Below are positions 50,301 through 58,964 of a DNA stretch of 64,000 bases, in pieces. The notes under the pieces were generated by a model, which did no database searches, was not told the DNA's origin, and worked only from the letters and a program-made list of their open reading frames with translations. This stretch comes from Candidatus Reidiella endopervernicosa (GTDB lineage: Bacteria > Pseudomonadota > Gammaproteobacteria > GCF-013343005). The stretch covers positions 3,144,501-3,208,500 of the forward strand of contig NZ_CP054491.1 in assembly GCF_013343005.1 (NCBI RefSeq), written 5' to 3'. Numbering within the stretch: the first letter of the stretch is position 1; each line of letters opens with the position of its first letter. The position numbers and the translations under genes were made by a program.

Positions 50301-52013
50301 ATGAGCAGACAACTCACCATCACCAGCGGTCAGTACAGCGTCGCTGGCATCAAGGCAGAGAATGAAGATGCCTGCGGCATCCTCACGCCCGAAGGTTCGG
50401 CACTCAACACCAAGGGCATATCGATCGTGATCGCCGACGGTATGAGTGGTTGCGAGGCGGGACGTGAGGCGAGCGAGGCGTGTGTCAGCGGATTTTTTAA
50501 CGACTACTACAGCACGCCGGAGAGCTGGACGGTAAAGAGTTCAGTACAGAAGGTGCTCTCAGCACTCAATCGCTGGCTCTATGGTAATGGACAACGTGAG
50601 TACAACAGCGCCAAAGGGATGGTCACCACCTTTAGCGCACTGGTGCTCAAGTCCAACACCGGTTACCTGTTCCATGTTGGTGATACGCGCGTCTATCGAC
50701 TACGCAATAACGACCTGGAACGACTGACCACCGACCACCGCATCCAGATCGCCAACGATCGCAGTTACCTCAGCCGCGCGATGGGTATCGAGCCTCATAT
50801 CGATATCGACTTTCGTACGATCAATCTGGAACAGGGCGATCAGTTTCTACTGCTTAGCGACGGCGTACACGAATTCATCGACGATGCCACGCTGAAACGG
50901 ATGCTCATTGAAGGCGGCAGAGAGCTGCAGACAACCTGCGAGGCAATCGTTAAACATGCCGAACAGCAGCAGAGCGATGACAACCTCACCTGCCAGCTGG
51001 TGAGTGTCGAGTCACTGCCCAATCAGAATGAACAGGAGTTCTATCGCAGCCTCACCGAACTCCCCTTCCCGCCCTCACTCTCGGCCGGTATGCGCATCGA
51101 TGGCTATCGGGTGCTGCGCGAACTCTTCTCCAGTAAACGTACCGAGGTGTTTCTTGTTGAGGATGAGGAGAGCGGTGAACGACTGGTACTCAAGGCCCCC
51201 TCGGTCAACTACAACGACGACCCCGACTACATCAATCAGTTTCTGCATGAGGAGTGGGCGGGACGACGTCTCAACAGCGACCACGTATTGAAGGTTGTCG
51301 ATCAGCCGCGTCAGCGTCACTTCCTCTACTACCTCACCGAACATATCGAGGGACAGACCCTGCGCCAGTGGATGAACGACAACCCACGCCCTCATCTACA
51401 ACGGGTACGCGAGATCGTGCATCAGTTGGTTAATGGACTGCGTGCCTTCCATCGACTCGAGATGATCCACCAGGACCTGAAGCCGGAGAACATCCTTATC
51501 GACGGTCACGGCACGGTGAAGATCATCGACCTCGGATCGACCAAGATCGCCGGTATCGAGGAGATCGCCACTCCACTGGATGATGACAACCTGCTCGGTA
51601 CCGTTAACTACACCGCACCCGAGTATCATCGCGGTGATATCGCCACCAGCCGCTCTGACCTCTTCTCACTCGGCGTGATCACCTACGAGATGCTGACCGG
51701 CAAGCTCCCCTACGACCGTGAGCTCAATGCTCGCAATCTGATGCAGGTGCGCTACGTTCCCGGCAAACGCCACTTCCCGGAGCTGCCCTTCTGGATGGAC
51801 AAGGCGTTGGAGCGTGCCGTTCGCCTCGATGCGACACGCCGCTACGACATCCTCTCCGAGTTCGAGCATGACCTCAGCCACCCCAACCCCGCCTATATCA
51901 AAGAGGCGCAACAGCCACTGATCGAACGCAATCCACTCGGCTTCTGGCGCGGGCTGGCGATTGCACTACTACTGATCAACATGCTGCTAGTTGCGCTACT
52001 GGTCACCGAATAA
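50301..52013 (+). CDS. Bifunctional PP2C phosphatase / serine-threonine protein kinase, membrane-anchored
   Basis: 570 residues. A PP2C domain (1-~240: AENEDACG, IVIADGMSGCEAGREAS, HVGDTRVYRLRNNDLERLT, LLLSDGVHEFID supply the metal-binding Asp residues) is followed by a kinase domain (~265-530: LVLKAPSVN with the Lys, MIHQDLKPENILIDG catalytic loop, IDLGSTKIAG metal loop, NYTAPEYHRGD). A single C-terminal helix (GLAIALLLINMLLVALLV) anchors it in the membrane. This fusion is often found next to nitrate transport genes in proteobacteria and may modify the transporter or its regulators; the target is unknown. It probably shares narK transcription. Confidence 0.92.
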   Translation: MSRQLTITSGQYSVAGIKAENEDACGILTPEGSALNTKGISIVIADGMSGCEAGREASEACVSGFFNDYYSTPESWTVKSSVQKVLSALNRWLYGNGQREYNSAKGMVTTFSALVLKSNTGYLFHVGDTRVYRLRNNDLERLTTDHRIQIANDRSYLSRAMGIEPHIDIDFRTINLEQGDQFLLLSDGVHEFIDDATLKRMLIEGGRELQTTCEAIVKHAEQQQSDDNLTCQLVSVESLPNQNEQEFYRSLTELPFPPSLSAGMRIDGYRVLRELFSSKRTEVFLVEDEESGERLVLKAPSVNYNDDPDYINQFLHEEWAGRRLNSDHVLKVVDQPRQRHFLYYLTEHIEGQTLRQWMNDNPRPHLQRVREIVHQLVNGLRAFHRLEMIHQDLKPENILIDGHGTVKIIDLGSTKIAGIEEIATPLDDDNLLGTVNYTAPEYHRGDIATSRSDLFSLGVITYEMLTGKLPYDRELNARNLMQVRYVPGKRHFPELPFWMDKALERAVRLDATRRYDILSEFEHDLSHPNPAYIKEAQQPLIERNPLGFWRGLAIALLLINMLLVALLVTE

Positions 52014-52107
52014 ACAGAACATCTTTCAAAAACCAGCCGCAAAAAACACAAAGGTTTTTAGGCTCGATCACCCAGCCGTAGGGTGGGTACACTTCTGTGC
52101 CCACACG

Positions 52108-52998
52108 TTAAAGCTCAAGATCTCTATCGCTTTGAAAGAAACGCCTCTCTCCACTAAAGGGGTCTTCAAAGGCGATCGTTTTAGCTAGCAGCTGTAGAGG
52201 GGCGGTAAAATCATCTCCCCTTTCAGATTGTAGTTCCGGATAGCTTTTATCATTAAGAATCGGAACGCCCAACGCCGCCATATGCAGCCGCAGCTGATGT
52301 TTCTTTCCTGTGACGGGCCGTAGACGATATCGACTGATATCGCCGTGCTGTTCGATCAGCTCGATAAACGTCTCGGAGTTGGGCTCACCCACCACCTCCT
52401 GCATGCGGAAAAATGGATCACCTTTCTCTATTCAAGAGCGGTAGGTTAGTAGCAGTGGCCGATCCGTCAGCGTGGGTGCTATCGCCTCATAGACTTTACT
52501 CATCTCACACTGCTCAAACAGTGACGCATAGGCACCACGACTCTCTGGATTGTGTGAGAAGAGCACTACCCCAGCCGTCTCTCGGTCGAGCCGATGCAGT
52601 GGGATCAGGTGTTCAAGCTGAAGTTTATGTTTTAGCCGTACCAGTAAGGTCTCATGCAGAAACCGACCGGCTGGGATAACGGGAAGAAAGTGCGGCTTGT
52701 CGACCACCAGTAGATGTTCATCCTGAAACAGAACCACTTCATCAAAAGGTACTGGAGTCTCTTCATCCACTTCACGGTAGTAGTAGATCATGGTGCCAGC
52801 TTGATAGGGATCATCGGGCGCTAGCTTCCCGCCATTCGCATTGACCACCTCGCCGCTCTCCATACGAGCAAGCCAGATCTCACGCGACACATTCGGAAAG
52901 TAGTCGAGTAAAAACTCCAGCATAGAGCTCCAGTCACCTACTGGTAGGAAGTGTTTGCTCGCAGATACGCCGTTGCGGATCGGTAGGGGTGATTGCAT
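52108..52998 (-). pseudogene. RluA-family pseudouridine synthase with an in-frame TGA
   Basis: N-terminal S4-like region (SMLEFLLDYFPNVSREIW), then LLVVDKPHFLPVIPAG and the catalytic HRLDRETAGVVLFS with the active-site Asp. At 52432-52434 a TGA stops the frame after LLTYRS, but the same frame continues IEKGDPFFRMQEVVGE ... RYRLRPVTGKKHQLRLHM to the expected end. No shift is needed, only a TGA where Arg (CGA) is likely, a C-to-T change. The protein would be ~296 residues. The rRNA or tRNA target cannot be told. Confidence 0.85.
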
Positions 52999-53115
52999 AA
53001 AGAGACATCGTCTTGTTTATTAATCACTGAAGCCAGATGGCGATGAACAGCGATAAGACAATCATCATAACAAGGTCAAACAACATGCTGTTACTGAAAA
53101 CACCAGAACAGCTGT

Positions 53116-53214
53116 GTAGCCCGAGACTACATTTACCGCAGTTCGGATGGAGTAAAACGAAATCAGGGTGTATGCGTAGTTTCCCGGATTACACTTTGCT
53201 CCATCCAGGCTACG
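53116..53214. repeat. REP-like hairpin element (GTAGCCCGGAT family)
   Basis: Contains GTAGCCCGAGAC at the left and CCCGGATTACACTTTGCTCC..GGCTAC at the right, a degraded pair of the GTAGCCCGGAT repeat common in gammaproteobacteria. A better copy is at 54887-54968. The rest of 52999-53236 holds no gene. Confidence 0.6.
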
Positions 53215-53236
53215 TATCTACAAACCAGGCACCCGC

Positions 53237-53947
53237 TTAACATCTCTCCACTGCTGGCTCGATGTAGTGGTGACCATTTTTGATCGATTTATCACGATAC
53301 ATGCGTTGATCTGCAGTTTCGATCAACGCCTTGATACTCTCACCATCGGCAGGATAAATTGCACAACCTGAACTTGCGCTGACAGATAGCTTTAATTGAT
53401 CCAGTTCAACACTGACGCACAGAGAGCTCTCTAATTTTTCAGCAACCCCCTCACAGCTTCCAAGGGAGTGTGTGAAGCGAGTCAGACAGAGAAACTCATC
53501 ACCACTGAGACGAAAAACCTCATCACTTTTTCGAATGTTTGCCTGTAAGCGATCAGCCACTGCGATCAGCGCCTGATCACCCACACCGTGACCATACTGG
53601 TCATTGATCTGTTTAAATCGATTCAGATCGAAAAAGATGAGACCAAACATCTCTCCATTCCGCCGACAGAGGGTGATCTCCCTCTCAATCTGCAGTTGCT
53701 CCTCACGTCGATTATAGAGGTTTGTTAATGCATCAAATCGAGCCTCGTCAAATCGCCCCCTGCAATAGTGAAACTGCCCACGTAGTCTTAACAGCAGATA
53801 GAACGCGGCAACCAGTGCCATCATCACCATCAGTATCGATACGCCCCACGGATAGTTATCCGTCACATTCCATGCCGCTGTAACAATGATAAACAGCACG
53901 ATCCAGGTAATGGACACCAGTCCGACTAAACGTTTTATGCAGTCCAC
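53237..53947 (-). CDS. GGDEF diguanylate cyclase with two membrane helices
   Basis: 236 residues. Two short helices (residues ~5-25 and ~32-52, VSITWIVLFIIVTAAW and ILMVMMALVAAFYLLL) precede a GGDEF domain (DALTNLYNRREEQLQIE; FFDLNRFKQINDQYGHGVGD). The active-site motif is SGDEF, still functional in many cyclases, and the RxxD inhibitory site RKSD is five residues before it. It probably makes c-di-GMP with product inhibition. No sensor domain beyond the membrane part. Confidence 0.88.
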   Translation of the reverse strand: MDCIKRLVGLVSITWIVLFIIVTAAWNVTDNYPWGVSILMVMMALVAAFYLLLRLRGQFHYCRGRFDEARFDALTNLYNRREEQLQIEREITLCRRNGEMFGLIFFDLNRFKQINDQYGHGVGDQALIAVADRLQANIRKSDEVFRLSGDEFLCLTRFTHSLGSCEGVAEKLESSLCVSVELDQLKLSVSASSGCAIYPADGESIKALIETADQRMYRDKSIKNGHHYIEPAVERC

Positions 53948-54011
53948 TCTTACACTCCGCAGTCAACACTACCCAGAAAACACACAGAGCTGATTACGCC
54001 ACCTCAACGTT

Positions 54012-54863
54012 TCAACCTGCCGCCAACTTCAGCTTCGGTCCACTTCTCTCTTCATCACTCTTCTTATTAACCGGCACATCGGGCTGCGCGTGGCGTTCGT
54101 GCAGGAAGCGCAGCACCTCGGCGCGGTAGTGGTTGTAGGTAGGATCATCGGCCAGCATCAGTCGGTCACGTGGGCGCTGCAGTTCGATATCGAGAATTTC
54201 ACCGATAGTGGCTGAGGGTCCGTTGGTCATCATCACGATCCGGTCGGAGAGCAGCACCGCCTCATCGACATCGTGGGTGATCATGATCACGGTGTTATTT
54301 AACTCCGACTGGATCTCCATCAGTGAGTCCTGCATGTGGGTACGGGTCAGAGAATCGAGCGCACCGAACGGCTCATCCATCAGCAGTACCTTCGGCTCCA
54401 TCGCCAGGGCGCGGGCGATACCAACACGCTGCTTCATACCACCAGATATCTCATCGGGACGCAGGTTCAATGCGTGGCTCATATGCACCAGCCCAAGGTT
54501 ATGCAGTGTCCACTCATCGCGCTCCTGCTTGTTCTTGGTCTTGCTAAAGACCTGATCGACAGCGAGTCATACGTTGTCATAGACCGAGAGCCACGGCAGT
54601 AGCGAGTGGTTCTGAAATACCACCGCACGGTCGGGTCCGGGTTCGGTGACCTCCTTGTTCTCCAGTAGCACACCACCGGTGGTGGCGTTGAGCAGACCGG
54701 CAACAATATTTAGCACCGTCGACTTACCGCAACCGGAGTGTCCGATGAGTGAGATAAACTCACCCTTATCGACCTTGAGTGAAACATCATTCAGTACATT
54801 CAACGGGCCGTTATCGGTGTCGAAGGTGATACTCATATTTTCCAGACTTAGATAACTGTTCAT
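54012..54863 (-). pseudogene. nrtD: Nitrate ABC transporter ATPase (NrtD/NasD-like) with an in-frame TGA
   Basis: ATG 54863 has AAGGAG nearby. Walker A GHSGCGKSTVLN, Q-loop VVFQNHSLLPWLSVYDNV. At 54567-54569 a TGA stops the frame, but the same frame goes on LAVDQVFSKTKNKQERDEW. The signature EISGGMKQRVGIARALAMEP, Walker B VLLMDEPFGALD and switch TVIMITHDVDEA all follow. Arg is expected at the stop (VYDNVRLAVD), so a CGA-to-TGA change is likely. It would energise nitrate import with the permease and binding protein downstream of the same promoter. Confidence 0.88.
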
Positions 54864-54886
54864 GACAGCTCCTTGATAGATCTTGT

Positions 54887-54968
54887 GTAGCCCGGATGAA
54901 ACAGCGTGTAATCCGGGAAGCTTATTGTTAACAACACCCCGGGTGTCGATGCGCGACATCCGGGCTAC
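54887..54968. repeat. REP-like hairpin (GTAGCCCGGATG ... CATCCGGGCTAC)
   Basis: An imperfect palindrome bounded by GTAGCCCGGATG and CATCCGGGCTAC, with an inner CCCGGGTGTCG arm. It lies between nrtB and nrtD, where such elements often stabilise or attenuate operon mRNA. Confidence 0.75.
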
Positions 54969-54975
54969 AAATCAT

Positions 54976-55998
54976 TTAACGCAGTACTGCATTGCGATCC
55001 CAGGTGGCCCAGCGCTGTAGCATCAGCATGCCGCGATCGAGCAGGAAACCGAGAATACCGATCACCAGCACCGCCACCATGATGCGCGAGAGCGAGTTGG
55101 AGCTACCGTTCTGGAACTCATCCCAGACGAACTTTCCAAGACCGGGATTCTGCGCCAGCATCTCGGCCGCGATCAGCACCATCCAGCCGATACCGAGCGA
55201 GAGACGCAGGCCGGCAAACATCATCGGCACCGATGAGGGCAGTACGATCTTCATCGTCTTGGTGAACCAGCCGAGACGCAGCACACGGCTCACATTGATC
55301 AGGTCCTTATCGATCGATGAGACACCGACGGTGGTATTGATAATGGTCGGCCAGACACAGCAGAGAGTTACAGTGATCGCTGAGGTAATGAACGACTTAT
55401 CGAACATCGGGTCGTCACTCACATAGACCGCGCTCACCACCATGGTGACAATCGGTAACCAGGCCAACGGTGATACGGGTTTAAAGATCTGAATGATTGG
55501 GTTGAGCGCACGGTAGAGCGTAACGCTCATGCCGCAGACAATTCCGATCGGAATGGCAATCAACGAGGCGATAATAAATCCGGTTGCCACCGTAATCAGG
55601 CTGGTGAAGATCTGATCGATAAAGGTCGCCTTGCCGGTGTAGGGACGAGTCTTGATTGTTGCATCGGGATTCTTCGCCAGCTTCTTGGCGTTGCGCAGAT
55701 CCTGGCGCTCATAAAAAGCGACCTCCTTCTGTCGCTCCGCCTTGTGCTCTGCATAGAGCTGAATCGTCTGCTGCCAGACCTGTGCAGGCCCTGGCAGCTT
55801 ACCCAGCGATGTTGTAACGCTGGATGCCCCCGTACTCCATAGCGCCAGAAAGATAACTACTGCTATGAGTGGAATAAGTAGAGTTTTTGTTAGTGATGCG
55901 GTGACCTTAACCAGTCGGTCGCCCTCGAGAAAGGCGAACAGTGAATAGAGCCACTTCACTTCGAAACTTTTGCTCGGGTTGATAATCGTTGCGTTCAT
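54976..55998 (-). CDS. nrtB: Nitrate ABC transporter permease (NrtB/NasE-like)
   Basis: The ATG at 55998 is preferred (MNATIINPSKSFEVKW, AAGGTATCT upstream) over the longer frame, giving 340 residues. About seven membrane helices, with the family's charged periplasmic segment between helices 1 and 2 (residues ~80-125: KAERQKEVAFYERQDLRN). The ABC permease loop is AAEMLAQNPGLGKFVWDEF (EAA motif). It lies 60 bp downstream of nrtA in the same operon. Confidence 0.92.
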   Translation of the reverse strand: MNATIINPSKSFEVKWLYSLFAFLEGDRLVKVTASLTKTLLIPLIAVVIFLALWSTGASSVTTSLGKLPGPAQVWQQTIQLYAEHKAERQKEVAFYERQDLRNAKKLAKNPDATIKTRPYTGKATFIDQIFTSLITVATGFIIASLIAIPIGIVCGMSVTLYRALNPIIQIFKPVSPLAWLPIVTMVVSAVYVSDDPMFDKSFITSAITVTLCCVWPTIINTTVGVSSIDKDLINVSRVLRLGWFTKTMKIVLPSSVPMMFAGLRLSLGIGWMVLIAAEMLAQNPGLGKFVWDEFQNGSSNSLSRIMVAVLVIGILGFLLDRGMLMLQRWATWDRNAVLR

Positions 55999-56057
55999 AA
56001 TAGATACCTTGATTATTCGATTAGGCATGTCCCCCTCCGCATCGCGGAGGGCATTAC

Positions 56058-57491
56058 CTAAACCTTGTCGCCACCCTTGAGTCCGATATCGAACTTCTTC
56101 AGATAGTCATTTGGTTTTTTGCCATCGTAGGTAATTCCATCGATGAAGTGAGTCTGTGGTGCGCGGAAGCCATCTTCACTGGCGAAGTTCGGGAACTCAC
56201 TGGCTGCGATCTTGCCCTCTGCAATTAGCTCCTTGGCCGCCTGCGCATAGATGTCGGGACGGTAGACCTTCTTGGCAATATCCATGAACCAGCTATCGGG
56301 TTTCTGCTCGCCGATCTGTCCCCAGCGACGCATTTGCGTCAGGTACCAGATCGCATCGGAGTAGTAGGGGTAGGTGACGTTGTAGCGGAAGAAGACGTTG
56401 AAGTCTGGCACATCGCGCTTGTCACCCTTCTCATACTCAAAGGTACCGGTCATTGAGTTGGCGATAACATCGTAGTCGGCACCGACGTAGTTAGACTGTG
56501 AGAGGATCTTCACCGCCTCGGGACGGTTGGCGTTGTTCTTCTCATCGAGCCACTTGGCGGCACGAATCATCGCCTTCACCACACGGATGTGGGTGTTAGG
56601 GTTCTTGTCGGCCCAGCTCTTCGACACACCAAAGACCTTCTCCGGGTTGTCTTTCCAGATCTCGTAGTCGGTTACCACAGGTACACCGATTCCCTTAAAG
56701 ACGGCCTGCTGGTTCCACGGCTCACCGACGCAGTAGCCGTAGATGGTGCCCGCCTCCATGGTGGAGGGCATCTGTGGCGGCGGGGTTACCGAGAGCAGTG
56801 CATCGGCATCAACGTTACCGCTGGTATCACCCTTTTCAGGTGCGTAGTAACCAGGATGGATTCCGCCGGCCGCGAGCCAGTAACGCAGCTCGTAGTTATG
56901 GGTCGAGACGGGGAAGACCATACCCATCTTGAATGGCTTACCCTCATCCTTGTACTTCTCTACAACCGGTTTGAGTGCATCGGCCTTGATCGGGTGAACC
57001 GGCTTGCCATCCTTGTGTGGTACATGCGGCTTCATCTGCTTCCAGATATCGTTGGAGACGGTGATCGCATTACCGTTTAGATCCATCGAGAAGGCGGTAA
57101 TGATATGAGCCTGGGTACCGAAACCGATAGTCGCGCCGAGTGGTTGACCCGCCAGCATATGTGCACCATCGAGCTCACCATCAATGACACGATCGAGCAG
57201 CACCTTCCAGTTGGCCTGAGCCTCAAGGGTGACGTAGAGCCCCTCATCCTCGAAGTACCCCTTCTCATAAGCGATGGCGAGTGGTGCCATATCGGTCAGC
57301 TTGATGAACCCGAATTTCAGATCCTCTTTCTCAGGCTCCCTCACCTCGGCATGTGCAGCGCCTGTCATCAATGCACCGCTAGTCATCATGCCGGCACTCA
57401 GCAGCGCCACACTCAGCTTCTTCATAAAGGTACGACGCGGTTTCACCGAAACCTCAGAGACTGCATTAACCACCTGATCACGCTTTTCCAT
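56058..57491 (-). CDS. nrtA: Nitrate/nitrite-binding periplasmic protein (NrtA/NasF-like)
   Basis: 477 residues. The N-terminus has a twin-arginine motif ([18 protein letters not shown], cleavage near GAAHAE), then the NrtA fold: [59 protein letters not shown] with ligand-binding residues, and [13 protein letters not shown]. It captures nitrate or nitrite for the NrtB-NrtD importer. It heads the operon; its expression is set by the sigma-54 promoter and leader described at 57527-57702. Confidence 0.93.
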   Translation of the reverse strand: MEKRDQVVNAVSEVSVKPRRTFMKKLSVALLSAGMMTSGALMTGAAHAEVREPEKEDLKFGFIKLTDMAPLAIAYEKGYFEDEGLYVTLEAQANWKVLLDRVIDGELDGAHMLAGQPLGATIGFGTQAHIITAFSMDLNGNAITVSNDIWKQMKPHVPHKDGKPVHPIKADALKPVVEKYKDEGKPFKMGMVFPVSTHNYELRYWLAAGGIHPGYYAPEKGDTSGNVDADALLSVTPPPQMPSTMEAGTIYGYCVGEPWNQQAVFKGIGVPVVTDYEIWKDNPEKVFGVSKSWADKNPNTHIRVVKAMIRAAKWLDEKNNANRPEAVKILSQSNYVGADYDVIANSMTGTFEYEKGDKRDVPDFNVFFRYNVTYPYYSDAIWYLTQMRRWGQIGEQKPDSWFMDIAKKVYRPDIYAQAAKELIAEGKIAASEFPNFASEDGFRAPQTHFIDGITYDGKKPNDYLKKFDIGLKGGDKV

Positions 57492-57526
57492 TAATTACTC
57501 CCAACTTTTATTACCCAAAAAACAGA

Positions 57527-57674
57527 AAAGGCGCCCACCACTACAGGTTAAGTATCTAACCTGTTGCGATGGACGCCTTTGCCCAATTCAACTTTGTATT
57601 GTCTCTTCCGCCTGTGCGTACCCGTCGTTGGGTCGCTGCTGCGGAAGCTGTCTGGCCCTCTTGGCCAATCAGTT
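57527..57674 (-). promoter_or_regulatory. ANTAR-type antitermination leader of the nrt operon
   Basis: In transcript order: hairpin P1 (57667-57653, TGGCC/GGCCA, five-base loop AAGAG); hairpin P2 (57647-57605, CTTCCGC/GCGGAAG with inner ACCC-AACGAC-GGGT). The six-base loop of P2 has A at position 1 and G at 4, as in ANTAR-binding RNAs. Then comes a two-tier terminator (57580-57527: AAAGGCGTCC/GGGCGCCTTT outside, ACAGGTTA/TAACCTGT inside) with a T-rich tail. The ANTAR protein gene lies 0.4 kb away. P1's loop is one base short of the ideal. Confidence 0.75.
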
Positions 57675-57685
57675 ATTTCTGATAT

Positions 57686-57702
57686 TGCAACGCCTGTGCC
57701 AA
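57686..57702 (-). promoter_or_regulatory. Sigma-54 promoter of the nrt operon
   Basis: Minus strand TTGGCACAGGCGTTGCA: TGGCAC-N5-TTGCA is an exact consensus. The predicted start is ~12 bp downstream, just ahead of hairpin P1. Confidence 0.85.
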
Positions 57703-57829
57703 TGCCGCCAGATTTTCACAACCAATTGTTTTCAATTAAATTTACGAAACATATGAAAATAGTTGCGACGCTTGGGTGTCGGTTGGGTGCACAGCCCGCG
57801 CCCTAGAATTGCACCAAGAGCCTGGCTTC

Positions 57830-57844
57830 GCACAAGATCAGTGC
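57830..57844. promoter_or_regulatory. NtrC-type enhancer dyad for the nrt operon
   Basis: GCACAAGATCAGTGC is GCAC-N7-GTGC, ~130 bp upstream of the sigma-54 promoter. Further half-sites (TTGGGTGCA, TTGCACCAA) lie between. The rest of 57703-58073 has no gene. Confidence 0.6.
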
Positions 57845-58073
57845 AGAGAGTCTCACATCACTATTATTGGACTGCTGTAGTGCAATTCACTCGGTCACAG
57901 AGTGTCGAAGTCGTTCCCAACTCATCCGCATGCGCTTTTGATAATTCGATTATTTAATTTGTTCATAATATTTCTGCACGCTCTGTTTGAGAGTGACAAC
58001 ACAAAAAGAGGTCGGAGTGGTAACAACTGCCGCCGCTAGTTTAATAATTCCATTACAGAGATGACGTTACGCG

Positions 58074-58610
58074 CTACCTCAGCCAGTTTTTTCCCTGATC
58101 CATCGCCAGCTTGCGCAGAGCCTGGTGGGCCTCGTTCTCGCCCATTCCCTTCTTCTCCATCAGTAGTCCCTTGGCACGCTCAATCACCTTGCGCTCCTGC
58201 AATGTGCTCCTGGTTTTGGCCAGCTCATCAAGCAGTGCCTGTGTCTCTCGAAAACGGGCGGTTGCAACATCCAGAATGGGGCGCAGGCGCCTGACATCAA
58301 AACCGTCGACCACATAGGCGTGCACACCTGCACTTACCGCCTCTCCAATCGTCTCGCTATCGCCCTTACCGGCAAACATCACCACTGGGCGCGGTACGCG
58401 GCTGTGCATACGCTTGATCTCTTCGAGCACCTTTCGGTCGGGAGAAACCATATCGACGAGAATCACATCGGGCATCAGACGCTCGACATGCTCAACCAGC
58501 TGCTCCGGCTTCGAGAGGGTCTCGGCTATCTCGTAGCCAGTCTCATGCAGCGCCTCAGCGAGCAGCTCGGTATGCTCCGCACTCTCATCAATCACCATTA
58601 CGCGCTGCAC
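58074..58610 (-). CDS. nasT: NasT-like response regulator with ANTAR RNA-binding domain
   Basis: I choose the GTG at 58610 (QRVMVIDES) because GGAG lies eight bases upstream; the longer frame has no good start. The ~178 residues form a receiver domain (phosphoacceptor Asp in VILVDMVSPDRK) and a C-terminal ANTAR domain (STLQERKVIERAKGLLMEKK, MGENEAHQALRKLAMDQGKN). NasT-type proteins bind paired hairpins and prevent termination in nitrate-assimilation leaders. The leader of nrtA 0.4 kb away is the likely target. The usual sensor partner NasS is not in the window. Confidence 0.88.
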   Translation of the reverse strand: MQRVMVIDESAEHTELLAEALHETGYEIAETLSKPEQLVEHVERLMPDVILVDMVSPDRKVLEEIKRMHSRVPRPVVMFAGKGDSETIGEAVSAGVHAYVVDGFDVRRLRPILDVATARFRETQALLDELAKTRSTLQERKVIERAKGLLMEKKGMGENEAHQALRKLAMDQGKNWLR

Positions 58611-58964
58611 CACCACGACTCCAAATCGTCTAACTCTTAACTCCCCTATGCAGCGCCTGTGCCAACCTGACATAGCTAATAAATCGCAACATTTGTTCGT
58701 TTTTCCAAATGAATACGACCAATCCCGCACCATATGCGCGCGCCACCCTCCACACACGCACCAGCGACAACCACGACACAATATGAATTTCTGCAATAAA
58801 ACCGTCCATCTCTCCAGAATTATTTGCATTGGATATTTCGGACAAATAAACCTGTCGATTAAACGCCATCAATTGGTCCAATGATTACAGGGGGCAATCT
58901 GTGGTTTAATCGGGGATCTTCACTGGAAGATAGTCACCATTCATAAGGTAGATGAGTTCAATCC

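Noticed and set aside
53037-53240. 67-aa plus-strand ORF
   Set aside because: It overlaps the REP-like hairpin element and has no protein-like features.
52432-54569. Selenocysteine at the two in-frame TGA codons
   Set aside because: Neither position is a cysteine site in these families, and no SECIS-like hairpin follows the codons; Arg is expected.
58674-58829. N-terminal extension of the ANTAR regulator (long frame from 58829)
   Set aside because: The extension is Cys/Trp-rich with no similarity to receiver domains; a GTG with GGAG spacing at 58610 fits the family start.
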